Assembly (NCBI GenBank): GCA_015179125.1
Contig: WHVA01000044.1
Location: 124,001 to 188,000 of the forward strand
Direction: 5' to 3'
Source: Gautieria morchelliformis
Lineage: Eukaryota; Basidiomycota; Agaricomycetes; Gomphales; Gomphaceae
DNA: 64,000 nt
Shown: piece after piece, positions 34,488-44,493 of the stretch
Layout of the letters: the number at the start of each line of letters is the position of its first letter
Numbering within the stretch: the first letter of the stretch is position 1
The notes under the pieces: model-generated
What the model was told of the DNA's origin: nothing
What the model saw: the letters and a program-made list of their open reading frames with translations, nothing else
Databases searched by the model: none
Position numbers and translations under genes: made by a program

Positions 34488-36934
34488 CACTCCACTAGAC
34501 CCCCATGTCCCCCATAGCTCGCCAAATCCCTCGCCGCCTGCATCCACTTCAGATAGTTCCGCCACCTCCTTATCCTCATGAATTCCATGTCCGCCCTGGT
34601 CATTGTTTTGGAACCCGTTGAACTAAACGTAAAACTGTGGTGTTAAACACAATTCTAAACTTCAATCAGAGATTTGACTTTACAAGCACACGCAAGCTTC
34701 GAAACTATTTTAATGGAGAACCCAATTAAGAAATTATACTCCGGTGAACAATCAGAATCAGTATTGGTACAGGAAGTGTAGCAATAGAGATTTAACTGAA
34801 CACGTGTAGTTCTCAGATTGTGCAATACTTTGTGAGGTCAAAGAATGTTATTAGGCGTCCAAGGGTCCAGATACTTCAAGGGGGAAAGCTACCTAGAGTC
34901 TTAGGACCACGGGTTGAGTGAATTAAAGACAACAATAATCCCCAAGACGTGAAAAGATAGTTCTGCGCTTGAACTCTTCCTCAGTTCAAGTATGTCACTA
35001 TTCTTGTGGCTTTTCTGGTTTTCCAACTCAACAAACGTAGGATATTAACTCACTTACCCTGAGTTAGGTTAATATCTGCGTTGATTGATCAAGAAAGATC
35101 AATTACTCAAAAGGCTATTAACCCACTTAACTCAGAGTTAAGCTAATAATCTATTGCGTGAATTGAATAACTAATAACCAAGTCTATTAGATCACTGCTC
35201 AGAGTGGCATCTAATGGTACAGGATTACTAATCAGTTACTCTTAGTAATGTTGCTGTTCGCAGCGCGATTATTCAGAGCCTGCTGCAATTAAAATAGAGC
35301 ACTCTTGTACTACTCAGAGCCAATCAGAGTTGCTGCAATCTTAGACTGTAGCCAAGTCAGTGAGCCAGTACTTCGGTACAAGGCTGTGTTGAAGTCACAC
35401 TTCAGTTACTCAAGGTATGAGTGGTTTGGGTGAAAGATGATTGATTGCTTCACTGCTAAAACTGCAGGCTATTTATACTGCATCTATCTAGCTTATGTAA
35501 CTAGTGCTAGGAACCTTGTAGAGGCTTCTACTACTGTGAAGAACCTTGTGGAAGCTTAGAGAAGCTCCAGGAAAGGTTTGGAAACTATTGGAAGGCTGTG
35601 GAAGGTTCTATTGCTATATTGGGTTAAAGTCACAGTTCTGTGACAGTAAAGCTAAGAGTATGTAAGAAAATCCCACGCTCATGTGATTATCATGTGATGA
35701 AGGAAAGTCATGTGACTGCAGATAATCAGGTGACTTTGAGGTCAGGTGATTGTCAGGTGACTGTGGATGATCAGGTGACTTTGAGCTGTTTTGAGGTCAT
35801 GTGATAGTCATGTGACCGTGGGGAATTCTTAGCTAAACTATCAAGAGATTGTTGTACCTTGTGGACCCAATGTGAGTGTAGCATAGAAATATTAATACAA
35901 CCTTTCTTGAGGACATTTGAAACTAATTAACTACCTAGTAAATGTTCATAAATAGGTAGCTACTTTGTGGATGATCCCTAACAGTCATCCTATCATTCGC
36001 CGCCCTAAACTCCCCCAACAACTCACAAACCCTCTCCCCAACCTCGCCAACCTTCTGTCCCACATCCCTCACCACCGCTATCAACTCCCTCATCTCGGCA
36101 CTTCGCTCCGACCTTTTGGTTTTCTTGTCCTTCTTCGCCCTCCGACCTTCCTCGACCTCAGTTTCCTTTCCCTCACTCTGCCTCCTCACCTCCTCAACCT
36201 CGCTCCCCTCAGCCTCCTTTCCCTTCTCCTCACTCAACCTCGCTGCCATCCGCTCCACTCTTGCCTCCAAGTTTCGCTTGACCCAATCGCTTGAGTCATC
36301 GTTGTTTTCAACATCGTCCCGAACCTTGGTCCCTTTCTTCAGCCTCGGTCCATCCTCGCTGTCCTCGCTCCTGGCCCGCTTCCTGCCCGCCTCACTCGCC
36401 TGGCCTTTCCCTGGGTTCGCCTTGCTGCGATGACCATGGGCTATACTACAGCCCAAAGATCGTGTCCTGAACCATACACAGGCACCCTGGTCGGCGAGGC
36501 CGAAGTCGAGGCTAATGGCCCGAAGGCACGTATAGTCGCGCTCTTCGCAGCGCGTGCACCTTGCCTCGGCCTTGGTCGCGAGTTGCCACTCATGAGGTCC
36601 TCCATCGGCAAGCTTGTACCTGTATAGGGACAAGTTGGTGGGCTGGTACAAGAACAGCATGCGTTTATACTACACAAGTCAGCAGCGTCCATGACGAGAC
36701 TACGACGGTACTCACCTTCTTGCCTTTTGGCCCTTCCTGCCACGGCTCCCGCATATCTATGGCCCCCGCATCCTCAATGGGCCATGGGACCATCTCGGGT
36801 TGAACCTCGGGCATAACCTCTCCCGAGGGACCATCCTCCTCAGATAGCAGGGTCTGGTCGAACGGGTTACTCACACTAGTTTCGTCGATAGCAGAGTTGA
36901 ATAGTGGTTGAGGGTGCACCACATTCGTTGGCAC
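34488..36934 (-). pseudogene. Antisense Zn2Cys6-like gene of element D, spliced and interrupted by solo LTR E2
   Basis: Lies between pol and 3' LTR of D on the opposite strand. Exon 1 (36934 to 36716) encodes an acidic leader (FDQTLLSEEDGPSGEV, AGAIDMREPWQEGPKGKK). A GT-AG intron of 46 bp (36670-36715, GTGAGT...TGTGTAG) follows. Exon 2 starts YKRMLFLYQPT and has C-X2-C-X6-C-X15-C-X2-F-X6-C at 36448-36558: five of the six zinc-cluster Cys, the fifth changed to Phe. Then come a basic/acidic linker, SSDWVKRNLEARVERM and a Glu/Lys coiled coil. E2 (34604-35983) splits the C-terminus; beyond it the frame continues (RRWRNYLKWMQAARDLA) to a TGA near 34488. The start codon is unclear (GTG where B2 has ATG). 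Copy B2 is at 40108. Confidence 0.78.
34604..35983 (+). mobile_element. Solo LTR E2
   Basis: TGTTTTGGAACCCG to GATCCCTAACA, 1380 bp, TSD gtcat (34599-34603 and 35984-35988). Shares its start and many internal blocks with E3 (38965-39371) and, more distantly, E1. The segment 35695-35830 has short tandem gtcatgtgac / gtcaggtgac motifs. Confidence 0.9.
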
Positions 36935-37080
36935 TTGGGTTTGCTGCCTCCTACCCAGCCTTTTATCTAACCTCAGCTACGATTTAAGCTTCGCCTTTCC
37001 GGCTACTTAACATCGGGCCAGGATCTAGATTCAAGGATAGGTGAACCTTGTTCATATTACGGCGTCAAGGGTCTTGGCCA

Positions 37081-37095
37081 TAAGGGGGGGGATAC
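37081..37095 (+). promoter_or_regulatory. Polypurine tract of element D
   Basis: taaggggggggatac immediately before the 3' LTR; the homologous tract in copy B2 (39935 onward, minus strand) is kept. It primes plus-strand DNA synthesis. Confidence 0.75.
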
Positions 37096-37642
37096 TGTAA
37101 GGACCCGGCCTTTGGCTGGTTACTTACCGGTATAACCTTTCTTCTCAGCCGAGCCTTGTGATACTCATGCCCGAGTACTGGTGATTCTAATCCTGCGCCT
37201 GAGCCCGAGCCCGAGCTAGAGCTCATATCCGACCTTGACCTCATCCCTGAATCCCCTTAGTTACTGATTCCGCTCCACCACGCATCATTCGTATATTACC
37301 TCACCCTGACCTCGCCCTGACCTTCCCCCACATTTGCTTGCCCCTGACTTGTACCCTCGCTCGTATATAAACCCCCTTGTATGCATTCCTACTCCTCAGT
37401 CTGAAAATCAACTAGCGTATACTTTGATCCCTAGTAAGTGTCTAAGCCTCACCTCTTAAGCCAAACCTTGCCTCTTATTCGTTTGCCTACGAAGTTGGGA
37501 CTCGTGCGTAGGGTCGGCGCAGCACATGAGCTGAAGCCTAGTCCCTCTCCGACTCTATCAGAACCTTGCCCCGTAACCTCGGACCATACCCTGGGTTTTG
37601 CCCCCGAACTCGGTCAACCTTACGAAGGATCGTATCGTAACA
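37096..37642 (+). repeat. 3' LTR of element D
   Basis: TGTAAGGACCCGG to TATCGTAACA, 547 bp, TATATAAA at 37364-37371, followed by TSD cttgc. Confidence 0.93.
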
Positions 37643-37647
37643 CTTGC

Positions 37648-38040
37648 CTTGATTATAGATTGAGTGTGACCACCACATGCCATGTCTATTCCTCCTGGTA
37701 CTAGCTGAGTCAGAGAATGTCTGGGCCAGTGGCACCATGCAATTGTCCAGGCCATTCATTCCCTGTGCATAGTGCTAACTGCCCTGAAATTGTGTATCTC
37801 GATAACTCACAATCACAGAGGCAACAGTTCAAGCAGGACAGCACCCTCAGCAAACACATGGGGTGTTGTCCAGAACACATTGAGGCTAATAAACACACAC
37901 ACAGGTGACAGAGGCTCAAAAGCACAAGTGTGTCCACCAGAGTCGGCCTGAGCACACTGCTGCTACTGAGGGTGCTGTCCCCAGCCCTTCCTGCCTTACA
38001 AAGCAAATTGGCGCAGGGGTGCCACTGTGGCCCATGCTAC
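37648..38040. other. Unassigned DNA right of element D
   Basis: No gene motif. Together with the sequence left of 10877 this is the pre-insertion site of D. Confidence 0.5.
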
Positions 38041-38529
38041 TGTTGGGTGCATACAAGCTCCTGCACCAAAATCAAGCATAATATATACGATTTATTGTAT
38101 GGTGTTTCAATCTCTTCTCACATTGTTCTTGTACCATGCATCCATTTCTCTGGTTATTTTCGAAATTTTCCAGTCACTCCCTACCTCTCCATTTCATTTC
38201 GTTATCTCTATTTTCACAAGCGGCTGCACCCAGCGGAGTTTGAAATGACTTCCGACGCGCGAGCTCTTGGGCGCTAAAGGGCCGGGTGCACGTATATGCT
38301 TTCTGAGACAGGATAGTGCTCCTCTCTCAGTGACAATAAAGTCACTGAGACAGGTGAGTAGTATTCTTTATAATTTCATAGCATGTTGACTGAAAATCAT
38401 GTAGTGAATTTGATTCTAGGTATTGTATTAATATAACAGTGACAATAAATTCACTGAGAGAGTGGATTTGATTCTAGCTTTCTAAGAGCGCTACCGAACC
38501 TTCCCTGCCATAACCCCATGTTGCTAACA
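38041..38529 (+). mobile_element. Solo LTR R3
   Basis: TGTTGGGTGC to GTTGCTAACA, 489 bp, inverted relative to R1, TSD gctac (38036-38040 and 38530-38534). Confidence 0.9.
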
Positions 38530-38616
38530 GCTACCACATGAGGATGAGATGGCACAAGCACATTTAGGGGGACCATGGCATGGTGCTGCTGGCATGATTG
38601 ACCATGACTTGGATGC

Positions 38617-38891
38617 TGTCAAGATTCTATTTTAGGTGTTAATATTGTGTATGAGTGAACACAGCGAATGCCTGAGTAGCCCTCTTACCTTCTAAACATT
38701 CACTGGCTTCATCCTATTCGCCGAATTACACCCTTCATTGCACAAGCTGTTTGGTGTAGCGTACAAGGTCTCATGGAAAGGTTGTCTAGTAGTAACAATC
38801 CTTTTGCTGGCAAAGGTGCTCCTTTGGAGCCCTTCGCCGACAGCACCGACAATGGTATGAAGGCTAAGGTAGTGAAGGTGAATGTATGTCC
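38617..38891 (+). mobile_element. Truncated LTR of family X (X3)
   Basis: Starts TGTCAAGATTCTATTTTAGG and follows solo LTR X1 (58972 onward) including GTGAACACAGCGAATGCCTGA, but ends after about 275 bp where a retrotransposon integrase fragment begins. Confidence 0.75.
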
Positions 38892-38964
38892 CTGATCACA
38901 ATGATATTCGCTTGGACATTCTTCGCTTGCTGCATGATCATCAGTTAGCAGGACACCCAGGATA
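38892..38964 (+). pseudogene. Short integrase zinc-finger fragment
   Basis: Reads DHNDIRLDILRLLHDHQLAGHPG, the His-containing half of a Ty3/gypsy integrase zinc finger. It is cut by LTR E3 at 38965. The parent family is unknown. Confidence 0.6.
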
Positions 38965-39371
38965 TGTTTTGGAACCCGTTGAACTAAACGTAAAACAGTG
39001 GTGTTAAACACAATTCTAAAGTTCAATCAGAGATTTGACTTTACAAGCACACACAAGCTTCGAAACTATTTTGATGGAGAACCCAATTAAGAGATTATAC
39101 TCCGGTGAACAATCAGAATCAGTATTTGTACAGGAAGTGTAGCAATAGAGATTTAACTGAACACATGGAGTTCTCAGATTGTGCAATACTTTGTGAGGTC
39201 AAAGAATTTTATTAGGCATCCAAGGGTCCAGATACTTTAAGGGGGAAAGCTACTTAGAGTCTTAGGACCATGGGTCGAGTGAATTAAAGACAACAATAAT
39301 CCCGAAGATGTGAAAAGATAGTTCTGTCCTTGAACTCTTCCTCAGTTCAAGTATATCACTATTCTCATGGC
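38965..39371 (+). mobile_element. Truncated LTR of family E (E3)
   Basis: About 407 bp very close to the start of E2 (TGTTTTGGAACCCGTTGAACT…), cut by the B2 LTR at 39372. Confidence 0.85.
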
Positions 39372-39934
39372 TGTTACGGTATGATCCGTCGTAAGGTTGA
39401 CCGAGGTCGGGGACGAAACCCGAGGCAAGGTCCGAGGTTACGGGGCGAGGTTTGCATGGGGAAGTCGGAGAGGGACTTGGCTTCAGCTTATGTGCTGCGC
39501 CAACCCTACGCACGAGTCCCAACTTCGGAGGCAAACGAATAAGAGGCGAGGTTTGGCTTAAGAGGCGAGGCTTAGAAACTAGCTAAGGATTGAAGGGATA
39601 CGATAGTTGATTTTCAGACTGAGGAGTAGGAATGCATACAAGGGGGGTTATATACGGGCGAGGGTGCGAGTCAGGGACGAACATATTAGTGGAGGTCAGG
39701 GCGAGGTCAGGAGGCCGAGGTCAGGGCGAGGTAATATACGAATGATGCGTGATGGAGCAGAATGAGTAACTAAGGGGATACAGGCATGGGATCAAGGTGG
39801 GATATGAGCTCAAGCTCGGGCTCGGGCTCGGGCGCAGGATAAGGATCATATGTACTCGGGCACGAATATCACAAGGCTCGGGCTCGGAAGAAGGTTCTAC
39901 CGGTAAGTAACTGGCCAAAGGCCGGGTTCTTACA
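39372..39934 (-). repeat. 3' LTR of a second B/D-family element (copy B2)
   Basis: Reverse complement of the element D LTR type: tgttacggtatgatcc to gggttcttaca, 563 bp. A C-rich tract at 39935-39950 is the polypurine tract in reverse. The internal part extends to the right. Confidence 0.87.
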
Positions 39935-40107
39935 GTATCCCCTCCTTATGGCTGAGACCCTCGAGGCCGTAATATGAACAAGGTTCACCTATCCTCGAAT
40001 CTAGATCCCGGCCCGATGTTAAGTAGCCGGAAAGGCGAAGCTTAAATCGTAGCGGAGGTTAGATAAAAGGGTGGGCAGGAGGCAGCAAACCCAAGTGCCA
40101 ACGAAAT

Positions 40108-40763
40108 ATGGTGCGCCCTCAAGCCCTCTTCGACTCAGCCGTCGACGAGAACAGTGCGAACAACGCGTTTGACCAGACACTACTGTCTGAGGAGAACGGA
40201 GCCTCGGGCGAGGTTATGCCCGAGGATCGACCCGAAGTTGGCGCATTGCCAATTGATGAGGCGGGGGCCATCGACATGCGGCAGCCGTGGCAAGAAGGGC
40301 CGAATGGCAAAAAGGTGAGTCGTTTGGTAGCCTCATATTTTGCTGTTCGCTGACTTGAGTAGTACAAGCGAATGCTCTTCGCTTACCACCCGACAGACTT
40401 GACCCTATACGGGTACAAGCTCTCTGACGGGGGTCCTCGAGCGTGGCAGCTCGGGGTGAAGCCCGAGGCGAGGTGCGTGCGCTGCGAAGAGCGTGATTAC
40501 ACGTGCCTTCACCAGGTGAGCCTCAACTTCGGCGTCGCCGACCAGGGGGCCTGCGTATGGTGCAGGACGCGGTCTTTAGGCTGTAGTATAGCCTTAGGTT
40601 GTTGCAGCAAGGCGACCCCTGGGAAATGTCAGGCGAGCGCAGTGGGGAGAAGCGCGCGAGGAGCAAGGATAGCGAGGACGGGCCGAGGCCGAGGAAGGAG
40701 GCCAAGGCTCGGGACGAGGTTGAGGAGGACGACGACTCAAGTGACTGGGTCAAGCGGAACTTG
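40108..40763 (+). pseudogene. Antisense Zn2Cys6 gene of copy B2 (truncated)
   Basis: Antisense to the B2 element. Exon 1 from ATG 40108 (MVRPQALFDSAVDEN) to 40314. The GT-AG intron 40315-40362 (GTGAGT…TTGAGTAG, 48 bp) sits at the same codon as in element D, after NGKK. Exon 2 starts YKRMLFAYHPTDL. The zinc cluster is complete here: C-X2-C-X6-C-X15-C-X2-C-X6-C at 40474-40584. The linker has a one-base frame change near 40640 relative to D, and the gene is cut after WVKRNL at about 40763, where element F sequence begins on the opposite strand. Intron conservation between two copies supports a real spliced gene. Confidence 0.78.
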
Positions 40764-41595
40764 CCTTTCCTATGCGCTTCCCATCCAGGAAGCTGCACCG
40801 GACCTTTCGGTCCATGCATTGTTGGCATGCAGTTTTCCTCCCGCATAATCACCGGGTTTGATGACGTCTGCATGCCTCGCAAGGTTCATGCTAAAAATAA
40901 ATAAATAAAAATCAGTCACAAACCAAACTGACCCGACCTGAGGACTCACCTCTTGCTCAGACTCCTCCTCGTCTGACTCCTCGGTCAAGTTCTGCTTCCA
41001 TGACCCCAAAGCTTTCGGCTTTACCTTAGCTGCATTTTGTTCAGCCACATGCTTCATGGCCAGTATCCGCACCTGTGCGGTTGCCGAATCCACTACGATC
41101 AGCTTGGGTGATGGGATATGGTAGTTCTGATCCACGTCGGCTTGTCGAATCGATTCAGCTTTAAGCATATCCAAAAGTCGTTTGCACTCACGTTTGAACA
41201 CCTGTCCCATGACTTCTGAGCCTGGTCGGCTTTCGCCTTCAAGGCCCGCTTCTCCACCTCTCACGCTTCCTTGGCTTTCGGTGCCTCCTCGGCTTGCCAC
41301 GCTTCTTCCGCTATCCACGCAGCTTCAGCCTGCGCCTTCCGTTCTGCTTTGGCTTTTTCGGCATCTTCCCGCCGCTTCTTCTCTGCAGCCTCTTTGCACT
41401 CCTGCGCAAGTCATCGCTTTTCCTGCAGCTCCTTCATCCACTCTACATTCACACTCAGCTTGCGCGAGCTCTGCATCGACCTCATCAACCTCATCGACCT
41501 CGCCGATGGGCTTTTCACATGCATCTGGCATGATCCGTGACTCTAATGATGGTGGGAGAAGACAAGAAGCAGAACACGAAACAAAGCTTATGTAA
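40764..41595 (-). pseudogene. Antisense coiled-coil / Zn2Cys6 gene of element F
   Basis: Third family with the same design. Minus strand, just inside the LTR at 41664: an acidic start (MPDACEKPIGEVDEVDEVD, 41531), a Glu/Lys/Ala coiled coil (AEKAKAERKAQAEAAWIAEE) with a frame change and stops, a KSW block, and an acidic stretch EESDEEESEQE. Then a GT-AG intron (40891-40949, 59 bp) and the cluster C-X2-C-X6-[TGA]-X7-C-X2-C-X6-C (40795-40881). The stop at 40849-40851 sits where the third Cys (TGC) is expected. The gene is joined to copy B2 at 40764. Confidence 0.7.
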
Positions 41596-41663
41596 CTACC
41601 CCAACCCGACGATCTCTGGGATCTTGCTTATGGCCTCATGGGTTCGGCCATAAGGGGAGGTAC

Positions 41664-42113
41664 TGTTACAATCTGTTCCCGAATCCGGACCGAAGCTGGG
41701 CTTCGGCTCTCCTTCGGGAACCTTGGGTTATTCTCAGCTTCCTTCAGGTTTCCCTTCGCACTTCCCATCACTCCTGATTCCCTTTCCTAGTTAGTTCCCC
41801 ATTTGCCTGACCCTTGTTTCCCTGATTGCTTGATCCGATCATGTTCTCTTCGCAACCCTGCATGCTACTTTACTATATAAACCTCCAGTCCATGTACAAT
41901 AGCTCCTCAGTTCAGATATCGAATTAGCTTATCGTACTTGAGACCCTCTGCTTGATATCGAAACCTGCATCTCAGCTTATAGCCGAGACCGCTCCTGAAA
42001 TTAGGGCGGAACATAGAGTGGGCGCAACCCAAGAGGTTGAAGCCAAGCCCTGCAACCCAAGACCCGAGTTTCGCCTGGTATAGCCTAACTGTAGTACAAA
42101 CACAACCTTAACA
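41664..42113 (+). repeat. 3' LTR of element F
   Basis: TGTTACAATCTG to CAACCTTAACA, 450 bp, preceded by the purine tract ggccataaggggaggtac. TATA-like ctatataaacc near 41875. No second copy of this LTR in the window. Confidence 0.75.
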
Positions 42114-43989
42114 TGTAGCCAGGTAAACCCAAGGATGATGTCTTGCTTCCCCAGGCTGGTGACTGCAAAGGAAGTACGTTATGAGTGTCCATCGTAGCGG
42201 AGAACCGTGTCCACTATCTCTGTGATGGACCCTGCCTCATTGGGGCTTCCATCCACATTGAACACCGGGATTGCACGTTGCAACTTCCGCATAGTCAGTC
42301 GGTTCCGTTCCACATAGTCCCGGTCTATAAACTGACCAGTGGCCCCGCAATCGACAAGGGCGGGTCTGGATTTGACTTCCGCCCTATCGGTCATCTGGAT
42401 CTCCACCGTAATGACTAGTGACTTGGGGCCAGGGGTGGAAGCAACAACATAGCGCTTCGGGAGGCATCTCTCCCAAGGGTGGATGCGGGATGGACAGGAT
42501 ATCGCATTCAGTTGTTGTGTGACTTTATCCGGTGGGTCTGGATGAAGTGAGGGGAGTGGGGGCTTTTCATTCTCTACTTCAAGACAGGAAAACCGGTTAT
42601 GTACAGGCAGCAGGGGCACACATCTCACCCGCTGTGCATCACAAAATCCGACGCATCTTCCACTTCCGATGTGCCATGTTCCACATTTTTGGAAATTTCT
42701 TCCGCAGTGGGAACTCTGATTATGTCCGCGAGTGTGAAGAACTCTGGAAGGAGCTCGAGCTTCTCCTCTGTGGTCATAAGCCGGATGTCAAAGGCTTGGG
42801 GGCACTCGCAGGCATAGTGGCCTGGCTGTCGGCATCGGAAGCAAGTGATGGTTCTGTTGCCTTTTCCGCGCATGCGGTCAACCTCCATCGGGGCAGCGCC
42901 ACTCTTTGAGGGAGGGGAGCTAGGGTTCCTAATAGGAGCAGGCGGAACAACCGTCGGAAATATTTTCTGTGTCAGATTGAATGCACCTCCAGGTGTTGGC
43001 ACAAGTGGAGTAGGATGAGCGGAACTGCATGTCATGTTCCAGTTTGTCTCCACAAAGGCCTCATTTGCTTCCCTGTTTCAGGAAACCCTTTGCACAGCTT
43101 GGTACCACCCTTCCGGGGGTGATCAAAATCCGGAGCTCCATCCACAAGCAGTGCCACTTGGTCCTGGAGTGTCGGATCAAGTCCTCATCAGAATTTGATG
43201 ACGATCATCTTGTCGTCGTCATACTCCGCAAGGTTGATGAGCTCCTGGAAGCGATCAATGTAGTAATCGACTGGATCCTTGGCCTGGCACCAGCTGGTCC
43301 CCTCGAGCTTTGTAAGGGCTGTGAGCTGCTCGTTTTTTGGGCAGAACTGGTCGCAAAATGTTTTCTCAAAGGCATCCCAGTCCCAGAAGTAGTCGCTCTT
43401 GCCCTTTGCTTCATGTCGGATCACCTTGTTTACAAAATGGGCTGCATGGTCCGACTTGAAAAAGGTCAATGCCCAGTGAATCCGAGCCTGGTCATTCAGA
43501 AAGAGGTCTCCGACAATTGTGAAGTAGATGCTGCATGTGTTGAAGAATGCATGTCCCTTCTCCTGATCTCCGTCAAAGTCCGCTGGAGTTGCAGGTTTGA
43601 CCTTTGCCAACCTTGCAGACATCCTCTCTTCCACTACTTCCACCTTTCTGAAATCCAACTCATCCTGCATTGCATTTCCACCACTTCGTGGAATATCTAA
43701 CTTAGCCAAAATTGTTTGTAAGGCTGTTTGAATTGCGTCGGTCTTCATCCAGTTCCACGTCAATTCCTCCTCCATATTCCGAAGACGATTGTCTGGATCC
43801 ATGTCAGAAGGAGAAATATGGGATGGGATTTCCGGTGTTAAGAGCTCGATGTAGGAAGAGGGGCTGTCATACGCCAGATGCACAGAAGAGGCTGCGATCT
43901 CCGAGTCGCTATCTTCAATTCCAAATGCACCTATGGCGAATGCAACGCGCAGTATGACCGCCAGTCCTCTAGGGGAGAGACTTCTCTGC
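42114..43989 (-). pseudogene. gag and partial protease of a family-A fragment (A3)
   Basis: Colinear with element A gag-pro. Gag: 43883-43188 (capsid) and, after a two-base insertion near 43118, 43053-42625 with CCHC knuckle CFRCRQPGHYACECP. The GGATTTT shift site is kept (42643-42649). The protease frame 42628-42179 has ALVDCGATGQFID and ends at a TAA after RYDGHS; homology stops at 42114, where the F LTR begins. Many transitions versus A, so it is an old copy. Confidence 0.9.
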
Positions 43990-44243
43990 TGTAAGGGTCA
44001 ATCAAGGGTCAGGGAGCTCAGGGGGATACAGGGTTGATGGCAAGTTCCAAGTGTTGTCCTTGGCTGCGGAGCATAGTATAATACGGGCTCGCTGACAGTG
44101 GGGGTCCTTAGACTTTTCTCTTCAGATTTCCCCTTGTCAGGTGAGAATCCCCTCTCTTGTATACTCTGTTCATTTATACATATTTTGGATTTCCCCTTGT
44201 CAGTTGTGTGGTAGTGTGATCTCCACAACCAGATAGGGTTGCC
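43990..44243 (+). repeat. Scrambled 5' LTR of A3 (inverted segment)
   Basis: The first eight bases (TGTAAGGG) are in the expected orientation, then about 245 bp of the LTR is inverted: it runs from the reverse complement of the tgatcaacccttga region to the reverse complement of the LTR start (…agggttgcc at 44235-44243). The rest of the LTR is missing. Confidence 0.8.
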
Positions 44244-44493
44244 ATATGACCCACCAACTTAGCGAAAATTCTTGGGACCAGGTGTCATGTTACATGTAAT
44301 TTTTGTCCAACAGCACCAAATAGCTTATGCCATACAAATACTTGGTACTTGGCAGTACAGTATGCCTGTAAAGCAGTAGTTTTCCCTCCCACCACCAATG
44401 CCTTCCCCACTGTCTGGTTGCGGTGCTCTGCCAGGTCTCCTACCACCAACTCAGTCTAGCTCTGTCCACTCTGTGCTGTCTCCTGCCACCAAG

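Larger units (their letters stand above)
10877..37642 (+). mobile_element. Element D: Ty3/gypsy chromovirus with antisense gene, full length but nested with four insertions
   Basis: Both LTRs (551 and 547 bp, roughly 95% alike by eye) are present and the outer flanks carry the same 5 bp, cttgc (10872-10876 and 37643-37647). Order: 5' LTR, gag, pol (PR-RT-RNase H-INT-chromodomain), an opposite-strand gene, purine tract, 3' LTR. Inserted into it are element C (11440-22425), element A (25742-31951), solo LTR R1 (33781-34269) and solo LTR E2 (34604-35983). Each is bordered by its own 5 bp duplication, and host sequence resumes in register across each. Removing them leaves roughly 7.7 kb of D. gag and pol are full of stops, so D is dead. 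Confidence 0.93.

Noticed and set aside
36965..37095. Open frames around the start of the D antisense gene
   Set aside because: No ATG with good continuation; kept only the frame supported by copy B2.
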